Source: Mucilaginibacter rubeus | GTDB taxonomy: Bacteria > Bacteroidota > Bacteroidia > Sphingobacteriales > Sphingobacteriaceae | Length of the DNA stretch: 64,000 nt | NCBI RefSeq assembly: GCF_003286415.2 | Contig: NZ_CP043450.1 | Location: 124,001-188,000, forward strand | Direction: 5' to 3' | Shown: positions 1 through 9,226 of the stretch, piece by piece | Position numbering within the stretch: position 1 is the stretch's first letter | Layout: every line of letters begins with the position of its first letter | The notes under the pieces: generated by a model | The model's input: only the letters and a program-made list of their open reading frames with translations | What the model was told of the DNA's origin: nothing | Databases searched by the model: none | Made by a program: the position numbers and the translations under genes

Positions 1-57
1 CCAAGCCGCGCATGTGCCTGCCAAAATAAAAAGCAGGGTTTTAAAAAATATCTTCAT
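1..57 (-). CDS. N-terminus of an exported protein (cut by window edge)
   Basis: Only the first 19 codons are in the window, reading MKIFFKTLLFILAGTCAAW from an ATG at 57. Two lysines followed by a hydrophobic stretch form a signal peptide; a Cys at residue 16 may or may not be a lipobox cysteine, because its context (Ala-Gly-Thr-Cys) is not ideal. The gene follows the SusD gene on the same strand after 134 bp, which is where a surface glycan-binding lipoprotein or a secreted glycosidase of the same uptake locus usually sits. No function can be assigned from this fragment. Confidence 0.6.
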   Translation of the reverse strand, partial: MKIFFKTLLFILAGTCAAW

Positions 58-83
58 AAATGATTTTTTAACAGAATGTTTAT

Positions 84-170
84 TGTAGAGACGCATAGTT
101 GCGTCTCCCGCTTTGTCAGGTTTTTAGCTGCTTGATTTGCATACGGGAGACGCAATTATGCATGTCTACA
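84..170. repeat. Palindromic intergenic repeat, family A (copy 1)
   Basis: Two 27-base arms (84-110 and 144-170) are imperfect inverted copies of each other, and each arm holds its own smaller palindrome built on GAGACGCA and TGCGTCTC. The element sits between susD and the next gene of the locus. A second, cleaner copy lies at 28672-28763. Confidence 0.8.
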
Positions 171-191
171 TGAAATTGAAATGGCTATTAA

Positions 192-1730
192 TTAATAACC
201 TGGATTTTGTACCATTTTACCCGGGTTAAGATCAACCTCGGGCTGTGGTATCGGGAACAGCAATTTATTGGCTGTTACGGTATAAGCGTCTGGCGACAGA
301 TATGAAACCTGCTGTTTTAACGCGGCTCCAAACGCGTTCATTACTTCAATAGCTTTACCTGATCGGGTAAGGTCATGCCAGCGGTGGTTTTCAAAGGCTA
401 ACTCAACCCGGCGTTCGTGCAAAATTACATCACGAAGAGAAGCCTGATCGGTAGCGGTTGTAGCGGCTAAACCTGCACGAGCGCGTACAGTATTTAATTC
501 GGTTAAAGGCGATTTGCCTTGCTCATTTTTAGCTTCGGCCAACAACAGCAAAGCATCGGCATAACGGTATATCGGGAAATTATCATTTGAGCCGGTGTTG
601 AAATTTAGGCCATGTTCATACTTTTTAATGTATGGTACTCCAATTTTACCGGCGGCAGGCACATAGCCAATCACACTTTTTTTAGCCGAGTAAACAAACA
701 GGTCGCTGGCGTTATAAGCGCCCTCAACAATACCGATAGAGGCGTCAAGGCGTTTATCACCCGGTTCATAAGTATTGATCAAATCCTGGGTTGGGGTGTT
801 CCAACCGCCGGTGCTGCTGTTATTCACAGCCGTAACTGTGATAATGGATGTATTGGTGCTGCGCGGCAAAAAGTAAAACGAAATCACGTTAGGTGTTGAA
901 GTTGCATCGAGACCTTCTAAGTACTGGATCTCAAACAACGATTCCTTGCTGTTTTTGTTGGTAGGTACAAACGCGTTTGCATAGTCGGCGTTAAGACCGT
1001 AACCCATACCGGCAAGTGTGGTAAGCAAGGTTTCGGCATCGGCCCATTTCTTTTGGGTAATGTAAACATCTGCCAGCAACATCGTAGCAGAGCCTTTTGT
1101 GGCCTCACCCGTTTGCGGGAATTTGGCAGGCGCAGCAAGTTCGCTGATGGCGTCTTTGGCATCGGCTATGATCTGGTTATAAATCTCCTCGGGAGTTGAA
1201 CGGGCTAAAAACGCGTCGTCGGCTTTTTTAACTTCCTTCAAAAATAACGGCACGCCACCATAAAGCCTTACCAGCTTAAAGTAATACCAGGCACGTAAAA
1301 ACTTGGCCTGCCCATCAATAGGAGCTTTTGTAGCTGCATCAATAGTAGTTGAAGCTGCTAACCTTTCAATAACAATATTGGTACGCGATATACCGGTATA
1401 GCAGTGCTGCCAAACGGCGTTAGCGTAATCGTTGGTTGAGGTATTGGTAAAGTCGGATATATTTTCGCGATAGATATACGCGGTGCCCCGGTTACTTGGG
1501 TAAGGCTGATAGATGGTATTGTCCGACCGCATTTCGGAGGTGAAATAGTCATTCACCAAAACATCGCGCAGCGGAGCGTAAGCAGCTATTACGGCTTGTT
1601 TAAACTGATCGGCGGTGATGTAAAAGTTGGCCCCGGTATAGGAATCCTCGGGATTAAGATCGATATAACTTTTTTTACAGGCGGTTGCTGTAATGGCAAG
1701 CAAGGCAATCAGGATATATATCTTTTTCAT
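192..1730 (-). CDS. SusD/RagB-family glycan-binding lipoprotein
   Basis: This is the outer-membrane, surface-exposed lid protein that pairs with the SusC-type transporter encoded just upstream and captures oligosaccharides. The precursor is 512 residues, usual for SusD. It opens with a signal peptide and lipobox ending at Cys18, followed by Lys-Lys. The N-terminal SusD-like region carries typical helical repeats, and the C-terminal SusD domain contains the YRYADALLLLAEAKNE and HERRVELAFENHRWHDL signatures around residues 390-455. It lies 26 bp after susC on the same strand, so the two are surely co-transcribed. The substrate cannot be read from sequence. Family assignment is firm. Confidence 0.95.
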   Translation of the reverse strand: MKKIYILIALLAITATACKKSYIDLNPEDSYTGANFYITADQFKQAVIAAYAPLRDVLVNDYFTSEMRSDNTIYQPYPSNRGTAYIYRENISDFTNTSTNDYANAVWQHCYTGISRTNIVIERLAASTTIDAATKAPIDGQAKFLRAWYYFKLVRLYGGVPLFLKEVKKADDAFLARSTPEEIYNQIIADAKDAISELAAPAKFPQTGEATKGSATMLLADVYITQKKWADAETLLTTLAGMGYGLNADYANAFVPTNKNSKESLFEIQYLEGLDATSTPNVISFYFLPRSTNTSIITVTAVNNSSTGGWNTPTQDLINTYEPGDKRLDASIGIVEGAYNASDLFVYSAKKSVIGYVPAAGKIGVPYIKKYEHGLNFNTGSNDNFPIYRYADALLLLAEAKNEQGKSPLTELNTVRARAGLAATTATDQASLRDVILHERRVELAFENHRWHDLTRSGKAIEVMNAFGAALKQQVSYLSPDAYTVTANKLLFPIPQPEVDLNPGKMVQNPGY

Positions 1731-1756
1731 GTTGATTTTAATTTATGGGGATCAAA

Positions 1757-4700
1757 CTATTTGAATGTTGCCGAAAGGCCTAACGAGAATGTTCTTGGTA
1801 TAGGGTAAGCGTTTTCGTCAACACCTATGCCCAGTGTAGGGTCAAGACCGGCAAAGTTTATCTCTGGGTTCATACCGCTGTAACCTGTAATAACAAAGGC
1901 CTGCTGTACCGAACCGTAAATCCTGATATTCCTGATCATCGACTTCTCTGGCATGTTGATACGATAGCCGAGGGAAATGTTTTTGGCAGTTAGGTATGAT
2001 CCGTTTTCGACCCATTGCGAGTTAACCTGGCGGCCCATAGCGGTAGTTCCGGTTTTTGTACGCGGATAAATGCCTGAGCCCGGATCGTCAGGAGAGCGCC
2101 AGCGATCTGCCGCGGCAGCCAGCATCACCCTGGAACCATCAAGATTGGTTTGATAGGCCCATTTGGCAGCATTCAGGATCTGTCCGCCAACCGAAAAGGC
2201 CATACTGATATTCAGATCAAAGTTTTTGTAGCTGAAGTTGTTGGTGATGCCACCTGTAAACGTAGGGGTAGGATCGCCGATGAAGGTACGGTCGTTAACA
2301 TCGTCAATAACACCATCGCCATTAATGTCTTTAACTTTGATAGTGCCCATATCAGATGCTTTGCCATATTGGGCAGAATTTGCCAGGTCGTTAGCGTCTT
2401 TATACAATCCCAGGAAAACAAAACCATAGAATTCGCCCAAATGATGACCTTCCTGCTGACGGAAATAATCGGACGAAACGGTATTGTTGCGACGGATATA
2501 TCCTGGACTAACCAGGTCTTTAATGATATTCCTGTCGAACGAAATATTAAAGCTGGTGTTCCATTTAAATTTGCCGGTAAGGTTAGTTGAGTTTACCGAA
2601 AACTCATGCCCCCATAGTTCAAGCACGCCAACGTTATCCAGTATACTGGTAAAGCCGGATGCTTTAGGGATAGGGCGTTGCATGATCAAACCATCAGAGA
2701 TCTTGTGGTAATAATCATAGGTAATGTTAAGCCTGTTATTAAATAAGGACAGGTCAAAACCAATATCGAATTGTTTGTTGCGCTCCCATCTTAACTCATC
2801 GTTTTGCAGGCGGTTGATGGTTTGCCCGGCAGCTAATGCTCCGGCAAAAGCGTAATAGTATTTAGCGGTTGTTGCAAGCGCGTCATAATTGCCAAAAAAG
2901 TTGTTGCCGGTAACACCATAGCTGGCGCGTAGTTTTAAAAGATCAATGAACGTAAACCTGTTCATGAACTTTTCGTCGCTGATAACCCAGCCGGCTGATA
3001 CCGATGGGAATGAACCATATTTTTGATTTTCACCAAAGCGGGAAGAGCCATCGCGGCGTACTGCGCCCTGTAACAGGTATTTGCCTTTGTAGTTATAGTT
3101 TACACGTGCAATGCCCGATAGCAAGGAGTATGCACTGTAACCGCCGCCAAAAGCCGAAATGCTTGTTGCCGCCGAAATATAAGGGATATCATCGCTCGGG
3201 AAACCTAAACCGGTAATGGAGTTATTGGTGCCGCTATATTTTTGTGCCGAATAACCTGCTAATATCTCCAGGTTATGATCGCCAAAACTTTTGTGGTAAT
3301 CTAAATTGGTTTCGGCGGTGTATGAACCGTTATCTGCATAGCTGCTTAAGCCTGTAGCCTGGCCAACATTTGATGCCACTACGCCCGACTGAAAATACTG
3401 GCGCGACTCGCTGCCTTTGTCAACAGCCACATTGGTTTTCAGGCTCAGGCCTTTTAAAAACTCATAGTTTAAATAGGCGTTGGCCAGTATGCGGGTAGTT
3501 TTATAATCATCATTAGTAAGCTTAAACTGGGCCAGCGGGTTAATGTATGCCACCATGCCCGGCGAGTAGGTATCGCGGTTATAGGTGCCATCGGCATTAT
3601 AAGGTGATTTCAGCGGGCTGGCTTCAAAGATCCTTTCAAAAAGACCGCCAACACCATCGGTTGTTAAACGGTTGTTATGATCCAAACGGTAACTTGGCGC
3701 TACGCTGAAGCCTATTTTTAGCTTGTTGTTTGATAAAGTAAGGTCCTGGTTAATACGTAACGAAAACAGTTTGGTGCCTGTATTGATCAATACGCCCTGC
3801 TGTTCCTGGTAACCGGCGATAACCGTAGAAGTTGATTTTTCGCGTGCGGTTTGGATAGTCAGGTCATAGTTTTGAATAGGTGCCGTGCGGGTTAACAGTT
3901 TAAACCAATCGGTACCTTTGCCGTACTGATTGGGATCCAGGTAATCGGCTGGGGTAGCAGTAGTGAAGCCCGGTTCATATTTGCGCGAATCGGCAAATTT
4001 TTCGTTCATGTATTGGGCAAAACCATGAGCATCCATCATTTTAGGAACCCTGTTGCCCGGAATTTTCTGGATGCCATAGCTTGAGTTAAACTCAATTTTT
4101 GATTCGCCGGGTTTGGCGTGTTTGGTGGTAATAAGCACTACGCCGTTTGCCGCGCGCGAACCATATAGCGCCGTAGCCGATGCATCCTTTAAAATACTGT
4201 AGCTTTCAATTTCGGACGGGTTAATATTATTGATACTGCCTGTAACCGGGATCCCGTCGATAACAAATAACGGCTGGTTGCTGGCATAAAACGATGCCGC
4301 GCCACGGATACGGAATTCAACACCCCGGCCCGGTTGACCGCTGCTTTGTGCTATTTGAACACCGGCAGCCTTACCCTGCAATTGCTGTGCAAACTGCATC
4401 ACCGGCATGTCCTGCAACTGGCTTGCATCAACCTGGCTAATGGAGCCTGAAATTTCGCGGGCGCGTTGCTTACCGTAACTCACCACTACTTCTTTAAGCA
4501 TACTGCCGCCGGTCATGCTCAGGTTTAAAACCGAGGTTTGGTTGCCGGTTATGGTTACATTTTTTGATTCGAGCTTGTTATAGCCTATAAAAGTTACTTC
4601 AATGGTATAGGTGCCCTCGGGAATAGCGATGTTATACATACCCAGTGAGTTACTGATATCTCCAAGGTTAGTGCCTGCTACCCTTACTGTCGCGCCGGGC

Positions 4701-5107
4701 AGGGCTTCGCCATGATCATCAGTTATTTTACCCGTTAATTTTCCCGAGGCTTGTTTAAACAAAGTGATGTTGCCTGCCTGTTCTTTAAACCCGATACCCT
4801 GGTTTTTAAAAATTACGGTTAAAATATCCTGCAACGGCTGATTGGTAAATTTCGCCGGGCTGGTATATTTATCATTAAGCTTAAGGTAGTCCTCGTCATA
4901 AGCAAAGGATACATTGGTTTTTTTCTCCAGTTTTTTGATGGCCGATGACAGGTCTTCCTTTCCGAAAGAGATGTCAACGGGCGTACCCAGGGCCTGTGCC
5001 TTAAGCTCCCCGGCCTGCACGGATACCAGGCCTATAGTAACTGATATTGAAATTAGTAAAAATGTAATGCGCATAAACTGCCTCCATAACTGTGTATAGA
5101 AATTCAT
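1757..5107 (-). CDS. SusC/RagA TonB-dependent transporter with STN signalling domain
   Basis: Outer-membrane TonB-dependent channel that imports glycan fragments with its SusD partner. From the chosen ATG the protein is about 1116 residues: signal peptide (about 1-38), secretin/TonB N-terminal (STN) domain (about 42-100, with SAIKKLEKKTNVSFAYDEDY), carboxypeptidase-regulatory-like domain (about 125-200), plug carrying the RGAASFYASNQPLFVIDGIP stretch, and a long beta-barrel ending in an aromatic-rich strand. The STN domain is the one that contacts FecR proteins, and fecR lies immediately upstream, so this receptor probably signals its own induction. A longer reading frame starts at a GTG at 5203, but the ATG at 5107 gives a normal signal peptide and is preferred. 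Confidence 0.95.
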   Translation of the reverse strand: MNFYTQLWRQFMRITFLLISISVTIGLVSVQAGELKAQALGTPVDISFGKEDLSSAIKKLEKKTNVSFAYDEDYLKLNDKYTSPAKFTNQPLQDILTVIFKNQGIGFKEQAGNITLFKQASGKLTGKITDDHGEALPGATVRVAGTNLGDISNSLGMYNIAIPEGTYTIEVTFIGYNKLESKNVTITGNQTSVLNLSMTGGSMLKEVVVSYGKQRAREISGSISQVDASQLQDMPVMQFAQQLQGKAAGVQIAQSSGQPGRGVEFRIRGAASFYASNQPLFVIDGIPVTGSINNINPSEIESYSILKDASATALYGSRAANGVVLITTKHAKPGESKIEFNSSYGIQKIPGNRVPKMMDAHGFAQYMNEKFADSRKYEPGFTTATPADYLDPNQYGKGTDWFKLLTRTAPIQNYDLTIQTAREKSTSTVIAGYQEQQGVLINTGTKLFSLRINQDLTLSNNKLKIGFSVAPSYRLDHNNRLTTDGVGGLFERIFEASPLKSPYNADGTYNRDTYSPGMVAYINPLAQFKLTNDDYKTTRILANAYLNYEFLKGLSLKTNVAVDKGSESRQYFQSGVVASNVGQATGLSSYADNGSYTAETNLDYHKSFGDHNLEILAGYSAQKYSGTNNSITGLGFPSDDIPYISAATSISAFGGGYSAYSLLSGIARVNYNYKGKYLLQGAVRRDGSSRFGENQKYGSFPSVSAGWVISDEKFMNRFTFIDLLKLRASYGVTGNNFFGNYDALATTAKYYYAFAGALAAGQTINRLQNDELRWERNKQFDIGFDLSLFNNRLNITYDYYHKISDGLIMQRPIPKASGFTSILDNVGVLELWGHEFSVNSTNLTGKFKWNTSFNISFDRNIIKDLVSPGYIRRNNTVSSDYFRQQEGHHLGEFYGFVFLGLYKDANDLANSAQYGKASDMGTIKVKDINGDGVIDDVNDRTFIGDPTPTFTGGITNNFSYKNFDLNISMAFSVGGQILNAAKWAYQTNLDGSRVMLAAAADRWRSPDDPGSGIYPRTKTGTTAMGRQVNSQWVENGSYLTAKNISLGYRINMPEKSMIRNIRIYGSVQQAFVITGYSGMNPEINFAGLDPTLGIGVDENAYPIPRTFSLGLSATFK

Positions 5108-5196
5108 ATTTTTGATGGCTTTGTAATGAGTGAAAATGTTGCTTAGCATTAGCAGGTAAGGGAGGGAAACCCTGTGCCCGCTTAAATTAATTAAGG

Positions 5197-5227
5197 CCGG
5201 CACCGCTGTAACGGAGCCGGTTTTTTT
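5197..5227. other. Hairpin between fecR and susC
   Basis: CCGGC-a-CCG (5197-5205) pairs with CGG-a-GCCGG (5212-5220) around a 6-base loop. On the plus strand a run of seven T follows at 5221-5227, which would make a terminator for plus-strand transcription, although no plus-strand gene precedes it. In the operon direction (minus) it is a stable intercistronic hairpin without a U-run. Confidence 0.6.
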
Positions 5228-5228
5228 G

Positions 5229-6170
5229 TTAATAGAGGGTTACCTCATGGCCCTCCTTTCTGAAATGCGTATTATGTAACTGGCTGATGGCTTTCAGCGT
5301 TTCATCGGGCGGTATATTTTGCTTTATGCGGATGGTAAAGCGATAACCTTTTGCCCGCGTGTTACCTGCATGAAGATTAATATTAAACAGGTTTTTATAA
5401 ACAAGCGCCAGCTCGTCAAAGCCTGCCTGGTTAAGGCTGGTGTTGCCGTCTTTCCAGCTCTGGCTGTTTTCAATGTTAACCTGCTCATTACTGTAGGTAT
5501 CTTTAGCAGGTAAATAAGTTAATTGCTGTCCCGGCGTTAATACTGATAGGGTTTTATCTCCACGGCTTACCGAAACCTTGCCCGTGGCTACTGCCACCTT
5601 GATAAACGGCATTTGTTTGTAGGCACTGATGTTAAAGGATGTACCCAATACCTGCACTTTTAAAACAGCGGCATTTACGCGGAACGGCTTAGTTTCGTCA
5701 TGCTTCACTTTAAAAAAAGCTTCACCCTCGTCAAGATATACCTGACGTAGTGTATCGTTGAAAGAAGCTGGTACCCGGATGCGGCTTGCTGCATTTACCC
5801 AGATCACCGAGCTATCGGGCAGTGTAATTTGCCTTACTTCGCCCGCATGGGTTTGGATGATTGTAAATGTTTGGTTTGTTGCTTGCTTGTTACGGACGGC
5901 AAAATATGCTGCCAATGATAAACCGGATACAAGCAGTACGCTTGCCGCTATGCGGTAAACGTACCACGAACGGTTGCGCTGCTGAGCTATGGCCGCTTTG
6001 ATGCCCGCATGGATATTGTTTTTTATGCGTTCGCGTTCTTCCTGTGGTAATTGCTGGTTGCTTTCGTTTTGGTATGATTTATACCAGGCCTCAACAATAG
6101 CGTTTTCGGTTTCGTTGGCAGTACCCTTAAGGTAGCGGCGCAACTGTTTTCTGAATTTATATATATCCAT
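5229..6170 (-). CDS. FecR-family anti-sigma factor
   Basis: Inner-membrane regulator that holds the partner ECF sigma factor and releases it when the STN domain of the outer-membrane transporter signals substrate. The 313-residue protein has a cytosolic N-terminal helical part (1-80), one membrane segment (about 85-106), a periplasmic FecR domain (about 112-210, with WVNAASRIRVP and GEAFFKVKHD) and a C-terminal DUF4974 domain (about 245-313), which is related to STN. Gene order ECF sigma, FecR, STN-SusC is the standard Bacteroidota arrangement. It is separated from the sigma gene by 73 bp and from the susC start by 121 bp. Confidence 0.95.
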   Translation of the reverse strand: MDIYKFRKQLRRYLKGTANETENAIVEAWYKSYQNESNQQLPQEERERIKNNIHAGIKAAIAQQRNRSWYVYRIAASVLLVSGLSLAAYFAVRNKQATNQTFTIIQTHAGEVRQITLPDSSVIWVNAASRIRVPASFNDTLRQVYLDEGEAFFKVKHDETKPFRVNAAVLKVQVLGTSFNISAYKQMPFIKVAVATGKVSVSRGDKTLSVLTPGQQLTYLPAKDTYSNEQVNIENSQSWKDGNTSLNQAGFDELALVYKNLFNINLHAGNTRAKGYRFTIRIKQNIPPDETLKAISQLHNTHFRKEGHEVTLY

Positions 6171-6243
6171 TCGCGGGTGTTTTCAGCTTATAGTTGCTAA
6201 AAAGGCCCGGAGGTACTTTTAATTCCAGTTAAGTTTATATTAA

Positions 6244-6843
6244 TTATTTGTGAAGTAGTGCCGCTAAAACAGCTATATAGGTAACATGCTTTTCGGGATG
6301 TTTTTCGATGATGGTCTGCCTTAATCGCCTTAAAACCTCTGAAATGTAGTTTTTTACAGTTTGCTCGGCAAGGCCAAGCTGCCCCGCTATTGCTTTTACA
6401 GATAGGTTTTCACTGCGGAGTTGATAAACGCGTTGCAGCATTTCGGGCATACTGTTGACAGCGTGTTCCAGGGTTCTTTCAAGTTCGAGGTAATCTGTAT
6501 GGCTTTCTATTGAATCTTCCAGGTAGGTGATGCGCCTCAGGGCATCCTGCATCCGGATATCGTTTGTTTTTTGGGAACGGAAATGTCCCATTACGCTTAA
6601 GCGTACGGCGCTCAATAAATAATATTCAAGCGATAATTGTACCTCAAGCACTTTACGCCGCTGCCATAATTTGATGAAAATCTCCTGCACTATATCCTGC
6701 GCAATGGCATCATCGTTAAGCCTGGCGTTGGCTGCCTGGTATAATTTTTCCCAATAGCGTTCAAACAACAAGTCGAAAGCAAAACTATCGTCTTCTTTAA
6801 TTTGCAGTAATAACGTTTTATCAGGCGAACTTTCCGTGAGCAT
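6244..6843 (-). CDS. ECF-type RNA polymerase sigma-70 factor
   Basis: Extracytoplasmic-function sigma factor of 199 residues that directs RNA polymerase to the promoters of its locus when freed by FecR. Region 2 is visible around residues 25-90 (QDIVQEIFIKLWQ), followed by a linker and region 4 at about 135-185, with the helix-turn-helix LGLAEQTVKNYISEVLRRLR. The length and the ELERTLEHAVNSMPEMLQRV linker fit the Bacteroidota ECF group (Bacteroides expansion family 1). It is the first gene of the minus-strand unit that runs into fecR, susC and susD. Its ATG at 6843 is the only reasonable start. Confidence 0.95.
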   Translation of the reverse strand: MLTESSPDKTLLLQIKEDDSFAFDLLFERYWEKLYQAANARLNDDAIAQDIVQEIFIKLWQRRKVLEVQLSLEYYLLSAVRLSVMGHFRSQKTNDIRMQDALRRITYLEDSIESHTDYLELERTLEHAVNSMPEMLQRVYQLRSENLSVKAIAGQLGLAEQTVKNYISEVLRRLRQTIIEKHPEKHVTYIAVLAALLHK

Positions 6844-7009
6844 TTCCGGCCAAAGTTATACCGTCAATGTTAACTTAATTTTAAATCGGTTGCTGGAAAA
6901 CGATTTAGGAATGTTTTAAGCCGGTTATTAATGAAATAAGTTTTTTTAAAAGAAATAGCCTGGGTTGCTCTGTTCCCTTTTATTGGGATAGGCGTTATGC
7001 TAAGATGCG

Positions 7010-7169
7010 CCGTAGGCGCTACCTGTTTGTAGAAAAATATAACAGCAGTTTTTTTGCTTCGTAGAGGCTACCCTTTCTGCATTGATTATAAACATCACCC
7101 TATAGGGTAGCCTCTACGAGGCAAAAAGACTTTTGCTTTTATTTTGCTACAAACAGGTATCCCCTACGG
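7010..7169. repeat. Palindromic intergenic repeat, family E
   Basis: The 492-bp gap 6844-7335 holds no gene that I can support; its main content is this nested inverted repeat. The outer arms read CCGTAGGCGCTACCTGTTTG (from 7010) and its near complement ending at 7169; the inner arms contain GTAGAGGCTACCCT and AGGGTAGCCTCTAC. At each edge a small hairpin differs in sequence but keeps pairing (GCGCC-gta-GGCGC on the left, TCCCC-tac-GGGGA on the right). The rest of the gap, 6844-7009, should contain the promoter of the ECF sigma gene. Confidence 0.75.
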
Positions 7170-7335
7170 GGAATTCGCATATGATAAAGTTGTATAAACT
7201 GATTATCTGATGAAAGAGGACGATAAATGCATCCGCTTCAAAGTTTGCATAACGAGTTTACAAAAGAGAGGATATTTCTCTTTAGGCCCCATATGATCTG
7301 GCTATCATGTTAATAGCAAAAAAGCAAGATCACCA

Positions 7336-7938
7336 TTAATGCCCCTTACCAAAATTCTTTTCTCCGGCTTCAACGGCCAGATCTATCCGGTTTTCATCGG
7401 GTGGTTTAGGGCATGAATAGCCGCTTGCAAACGCGCAATAAGGATTATAGGCCTTGTTGAAGTCGATAACTATTGAGCCGTTTTTAATGTCGCGCGTAGT
7501 GAGATCAATGTACCGGCCGCCGCCATAGGTTGTTGTACCGTTGGTAGCATCGGTAAAAGGCAAAAACAGGTAATTGCTAAATGCTGGATTTTGAGACAGC
7601 GCTATACTTTTGTAAATGGTTAACTGCATGGGCTTATCTCTTAAAGTGAACGAAAGCAAAGCGTAACGTACATACTGTTTAGCCGTGCCATCAAACGCCG
7701 GTATAACAAACGGCGATTGATTGGTTAGCAGCTCAGCTTTTGCGGTAACCCGGTAGGTACTATCGGCATCATAAAATCTTAAATATTGCAGATCTTCCTG
7801 TTTTAACGGAGAACGCGGATCCTTCAAAAAATCATCTTTATAATTTTGTCTGAAAGAGGCGATTTGTTCTTTGTGGCTTTGCGCAAAACCACGCTGACCG
7901 GCGAGGAAGATAAGTAAAATGATGCTCAAATATTTCAT
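7336..7938 (-). CDS. DUF1684 domain secreted protein
   Basis: A 200-residue exported protein of the DUF1684 family, whose role is not established. A signal peptide (MKYLSIILLIFLAGQRGFAQ) is followed by the family pattern: a charged FRQNYKDDFLKDPRSPL segment, LRFYDADSTYRVTAKAEL, then GGGRYIDLT and the C-terminal FNKAYNPYCAFASGYSCPKP motif with two conserved cysteines. The frame continues upstream to a TTG at 7962, but the ATG at 7938 places the signal peptide at the N-terminus and is chosen. It stands alone on the minus strand, flanked by palindromic repeats on both sides. Confidence 0.88.
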   Translation of the reverse strand: MKYLSIILLIFLAGQRGFAQSHKEQIASFRQNYKDDFLKDPRSPLKQEDLQYLRFYDADSTYRVTAKAELLTNQSPFVIPAFDGTAKQYVRYALLSFTLRDKPMQLTIYKSIALSQNPAFSNYLFLPFTDATNGTTTYGGGRYIDLTTRDIKNGSIVIDFNKAYNPYCAFASGYSCPKPPDENRIDLAVEAGEKNFGKGH

Positions 7939-7997
7939 ATGTACCGCAGGGATTTGGCTCAAAGTTAACTCAGAAACTTTATAAAAAATGGGAAATA

Positions 7998-8133
7998 TTC
8001 ATTGCCGTTGGTTTTAACCAACGGTTATGAAGCTGAAATGTCCCGGCTTTAGCCTAATTATGCAAGCGGTTTTGGGCTGAAGCCTTCCTTGTCACTATTC
8101 ATTATTCTGTTGGTTAAAACCAACGGCAATGAA
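7998..8133. repeat. Palindromic intergenic repeat, family B (copy 1)
   Basis: A 136-bp element between terminal arms 7998-8020 and 8111-8133, which are exact inverted copies over 23 bases. Each arm is itself a palindrome around CCGTTGGTTTTAACCAACGG. The middle contains GGCTTTAGCC and GGGCTGAAGCC, another inverted pair. A nearly identical copy lies at 14234-14369 and a truncated one at 28777-28804. Together with the terminator at 8190-8237 it fills the 312-bp gap 7939-8250; nothing else is visible there. Confidence 0.88.
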
Positions 8134-8189
8134 GTTTATTTTATCTGTAAATAATAACCATCAAGTTTAACAGCTTATAGAACTGTTAT

Positions 8190-8237
8190 AAAAAAAATCG
8201 CCATTGCCTGGTTTCCGGGCAATGGCGATTTTTTTTG
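8190..8237. terminator. Bidirectional intrinsic terminator
   Basis: A 12-bp perfect stem, ATCGCCATTGCC pairing with GGCAATGGCGAT, is preceded by an A-run and followed by a T-run. It can terminate either direction and ends the minus-strand unit finishing at 8251. Confidence 0.9.
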
Positions 8238-8250
8238 TATGTTAAACAGG

Positions 8251-8652
8251 TTAAATCACCCCTTCAATAAAAAACTTGTTGATGCCTTCCACATCGCTCA
8301 AATGAGTGGTTATCCGGCTGATCTTTTCGTCAACAATATCACAAACTATGGCAACATATTCATCCAGGATTAAATCGCCGCGGCTGGCTGTGTTATGAAG
8401 TGATAACGCCACGCTATCCAATCCGTACAAAATATGGTTAAGCTGAACCATTACCCCAAAATCACGCAACTGATTGGCCCGTTTTATTACAGCATCGGCA
8501 CCAACTGCCGGCCCGGATAATAAGCTTGTTCCAGGCAGTGTCCAGGTAACATCATTGGTAAGGGCTGAGCGCATGAGTTCCCAATCACGATTCTTTAAGC
8601 CGGTCAAAAACTTATTGGCCAATTGCTCTTTTACTTCTTCGGTAGTTTTCAT
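8251..8652 (-). CDS. NTF2-like (SnoaL-type) protein
   Basis: A 133-residue small alpha+beta-barrel protein of the nuclear-transport-factor-2-like superfamily. Seen: an N-terminal helix pair with LANKFLTGLKNRDWELMRSAL, then the DVTWTLPGTSLLSGPAVGADAVIKRA stretch typical of SnoaL-like folds, and C-terminal strands. Members are small-molecule isomerases, hydrolases or binding proteins, and the exact chemistry cannot be predicted. It is the last gene of a minus-strand set (AraC regulator, DUF417, AhpD-like, this gene) with a 14-bp gap to the gene before it, so it probably shares their stress-related role. Two other NTF2-like genes lie at 54316 and 58023. Confidence 0.85.
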   Translation of the reverse strand: MKTTEEVKEQLANKFLTGLKNRDWELMRSALTNDVTWTLPGTSLLSGPAVGADAVIKRANQLRDFGVMVQLNHILYGLDSVALSLHNTASRGDLILDEYVAIVCDIVDEKISRITTHLSDVEGINKFFIEGVI

Positions 8653-8666
8653 GTGGTTAGAATGTT

Positions 8667-9206
8667 TTAGTTAATAGGATCGGCAGCAGGAAAATCTACA
8701 GGGATTTCGGTGTTGGCGAATACATAGTTAGTATAAACGCGTATGGTAATAAAGGCGATGAGCTCCATTAAAGCAGCTTCGTCAAAACCTGCAGCGTAGA
8801 AGTCATTTAGTGAGGTTTCATCGGCTTTACCTTTATTTTCAACAATTGACTTTGCTAAGCCAACAATGGCGTTTAATTTTTCATCATCAGTATGCCCTCT
8901 CCTAATGTCAAGGGTTTGCTCCTTAGTAAAACCGCGTTTTATGGCTAACATGCTATGACCGGCTAAACAGTAGGCACAGCCATTTATTTCGGATACGATA
9001 AGGGCAATAGCTTCCCTTTCTTTAGGGGTAAATACGCTTTTACCCATGTCATCTTCCATATCCATAAACATTTTAAGAGCAGGAGCTGAATAGCCCATGG
9101 TTGCGTATAAATTTGGCACTTTGCCAACGCGTTTTGTGAATGTATCAAACATAACCTGCGATTCGGCACTTACCTTGTCGCGGGTTGGAACTGTTATTGT
9201 TTTCAT
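8667..9206 (-). CDS. AhpD-like carboxymuconolactone decarboxylase-family protein
   Basis: A 179-residue member of the AhpD/CMD superfamily, with the redox-active Cys77-x-x-Cys80 and His84 in the motif NGCAYCLAGHS, preceded by Glu73. In AhpD these residues form the peroxidase proton relay; many homologues are only presumed peroxidases. The protein has the two-repeat helical layout and ends with an AFITIRVYTNYVFANTEIPVDFP stretch typical of the peroxidase-related subgroup. It is tightly linked to DUF417 upstream (20 bp) and the NTF2-like gene downstream, which suggests a reactive-oxygen or reactive-chlorine response. No signal peptide, so cytosolic. Confidence 0.9.
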   Translation of the reverse strand: MKTITVPTRDKVSAESQVMFDTFTKRVGKVPNLYATMGYSAPALKMFMDMEDDMGKSVFTPKEREAIALIVSEINGCAYCLAGHSMLAIKRGFTKEQTLDIRRGHTDDEKLNAIVGLAKSIVENKGKADETSLNDFYAAGFDEAALMELIAFITIRVYTNYVFANTEIPVDFPAADPIN

Positions 9207-9226
9207 GGTTATATTATAGTTTAAGA

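Noticed and set aside
5108..5203. Longer susC starting with GTG at 5203
   Set aside because: It would put 32 residues before a normal signal peptide and overlap the hairpin region; the ATG at 5107 is better.
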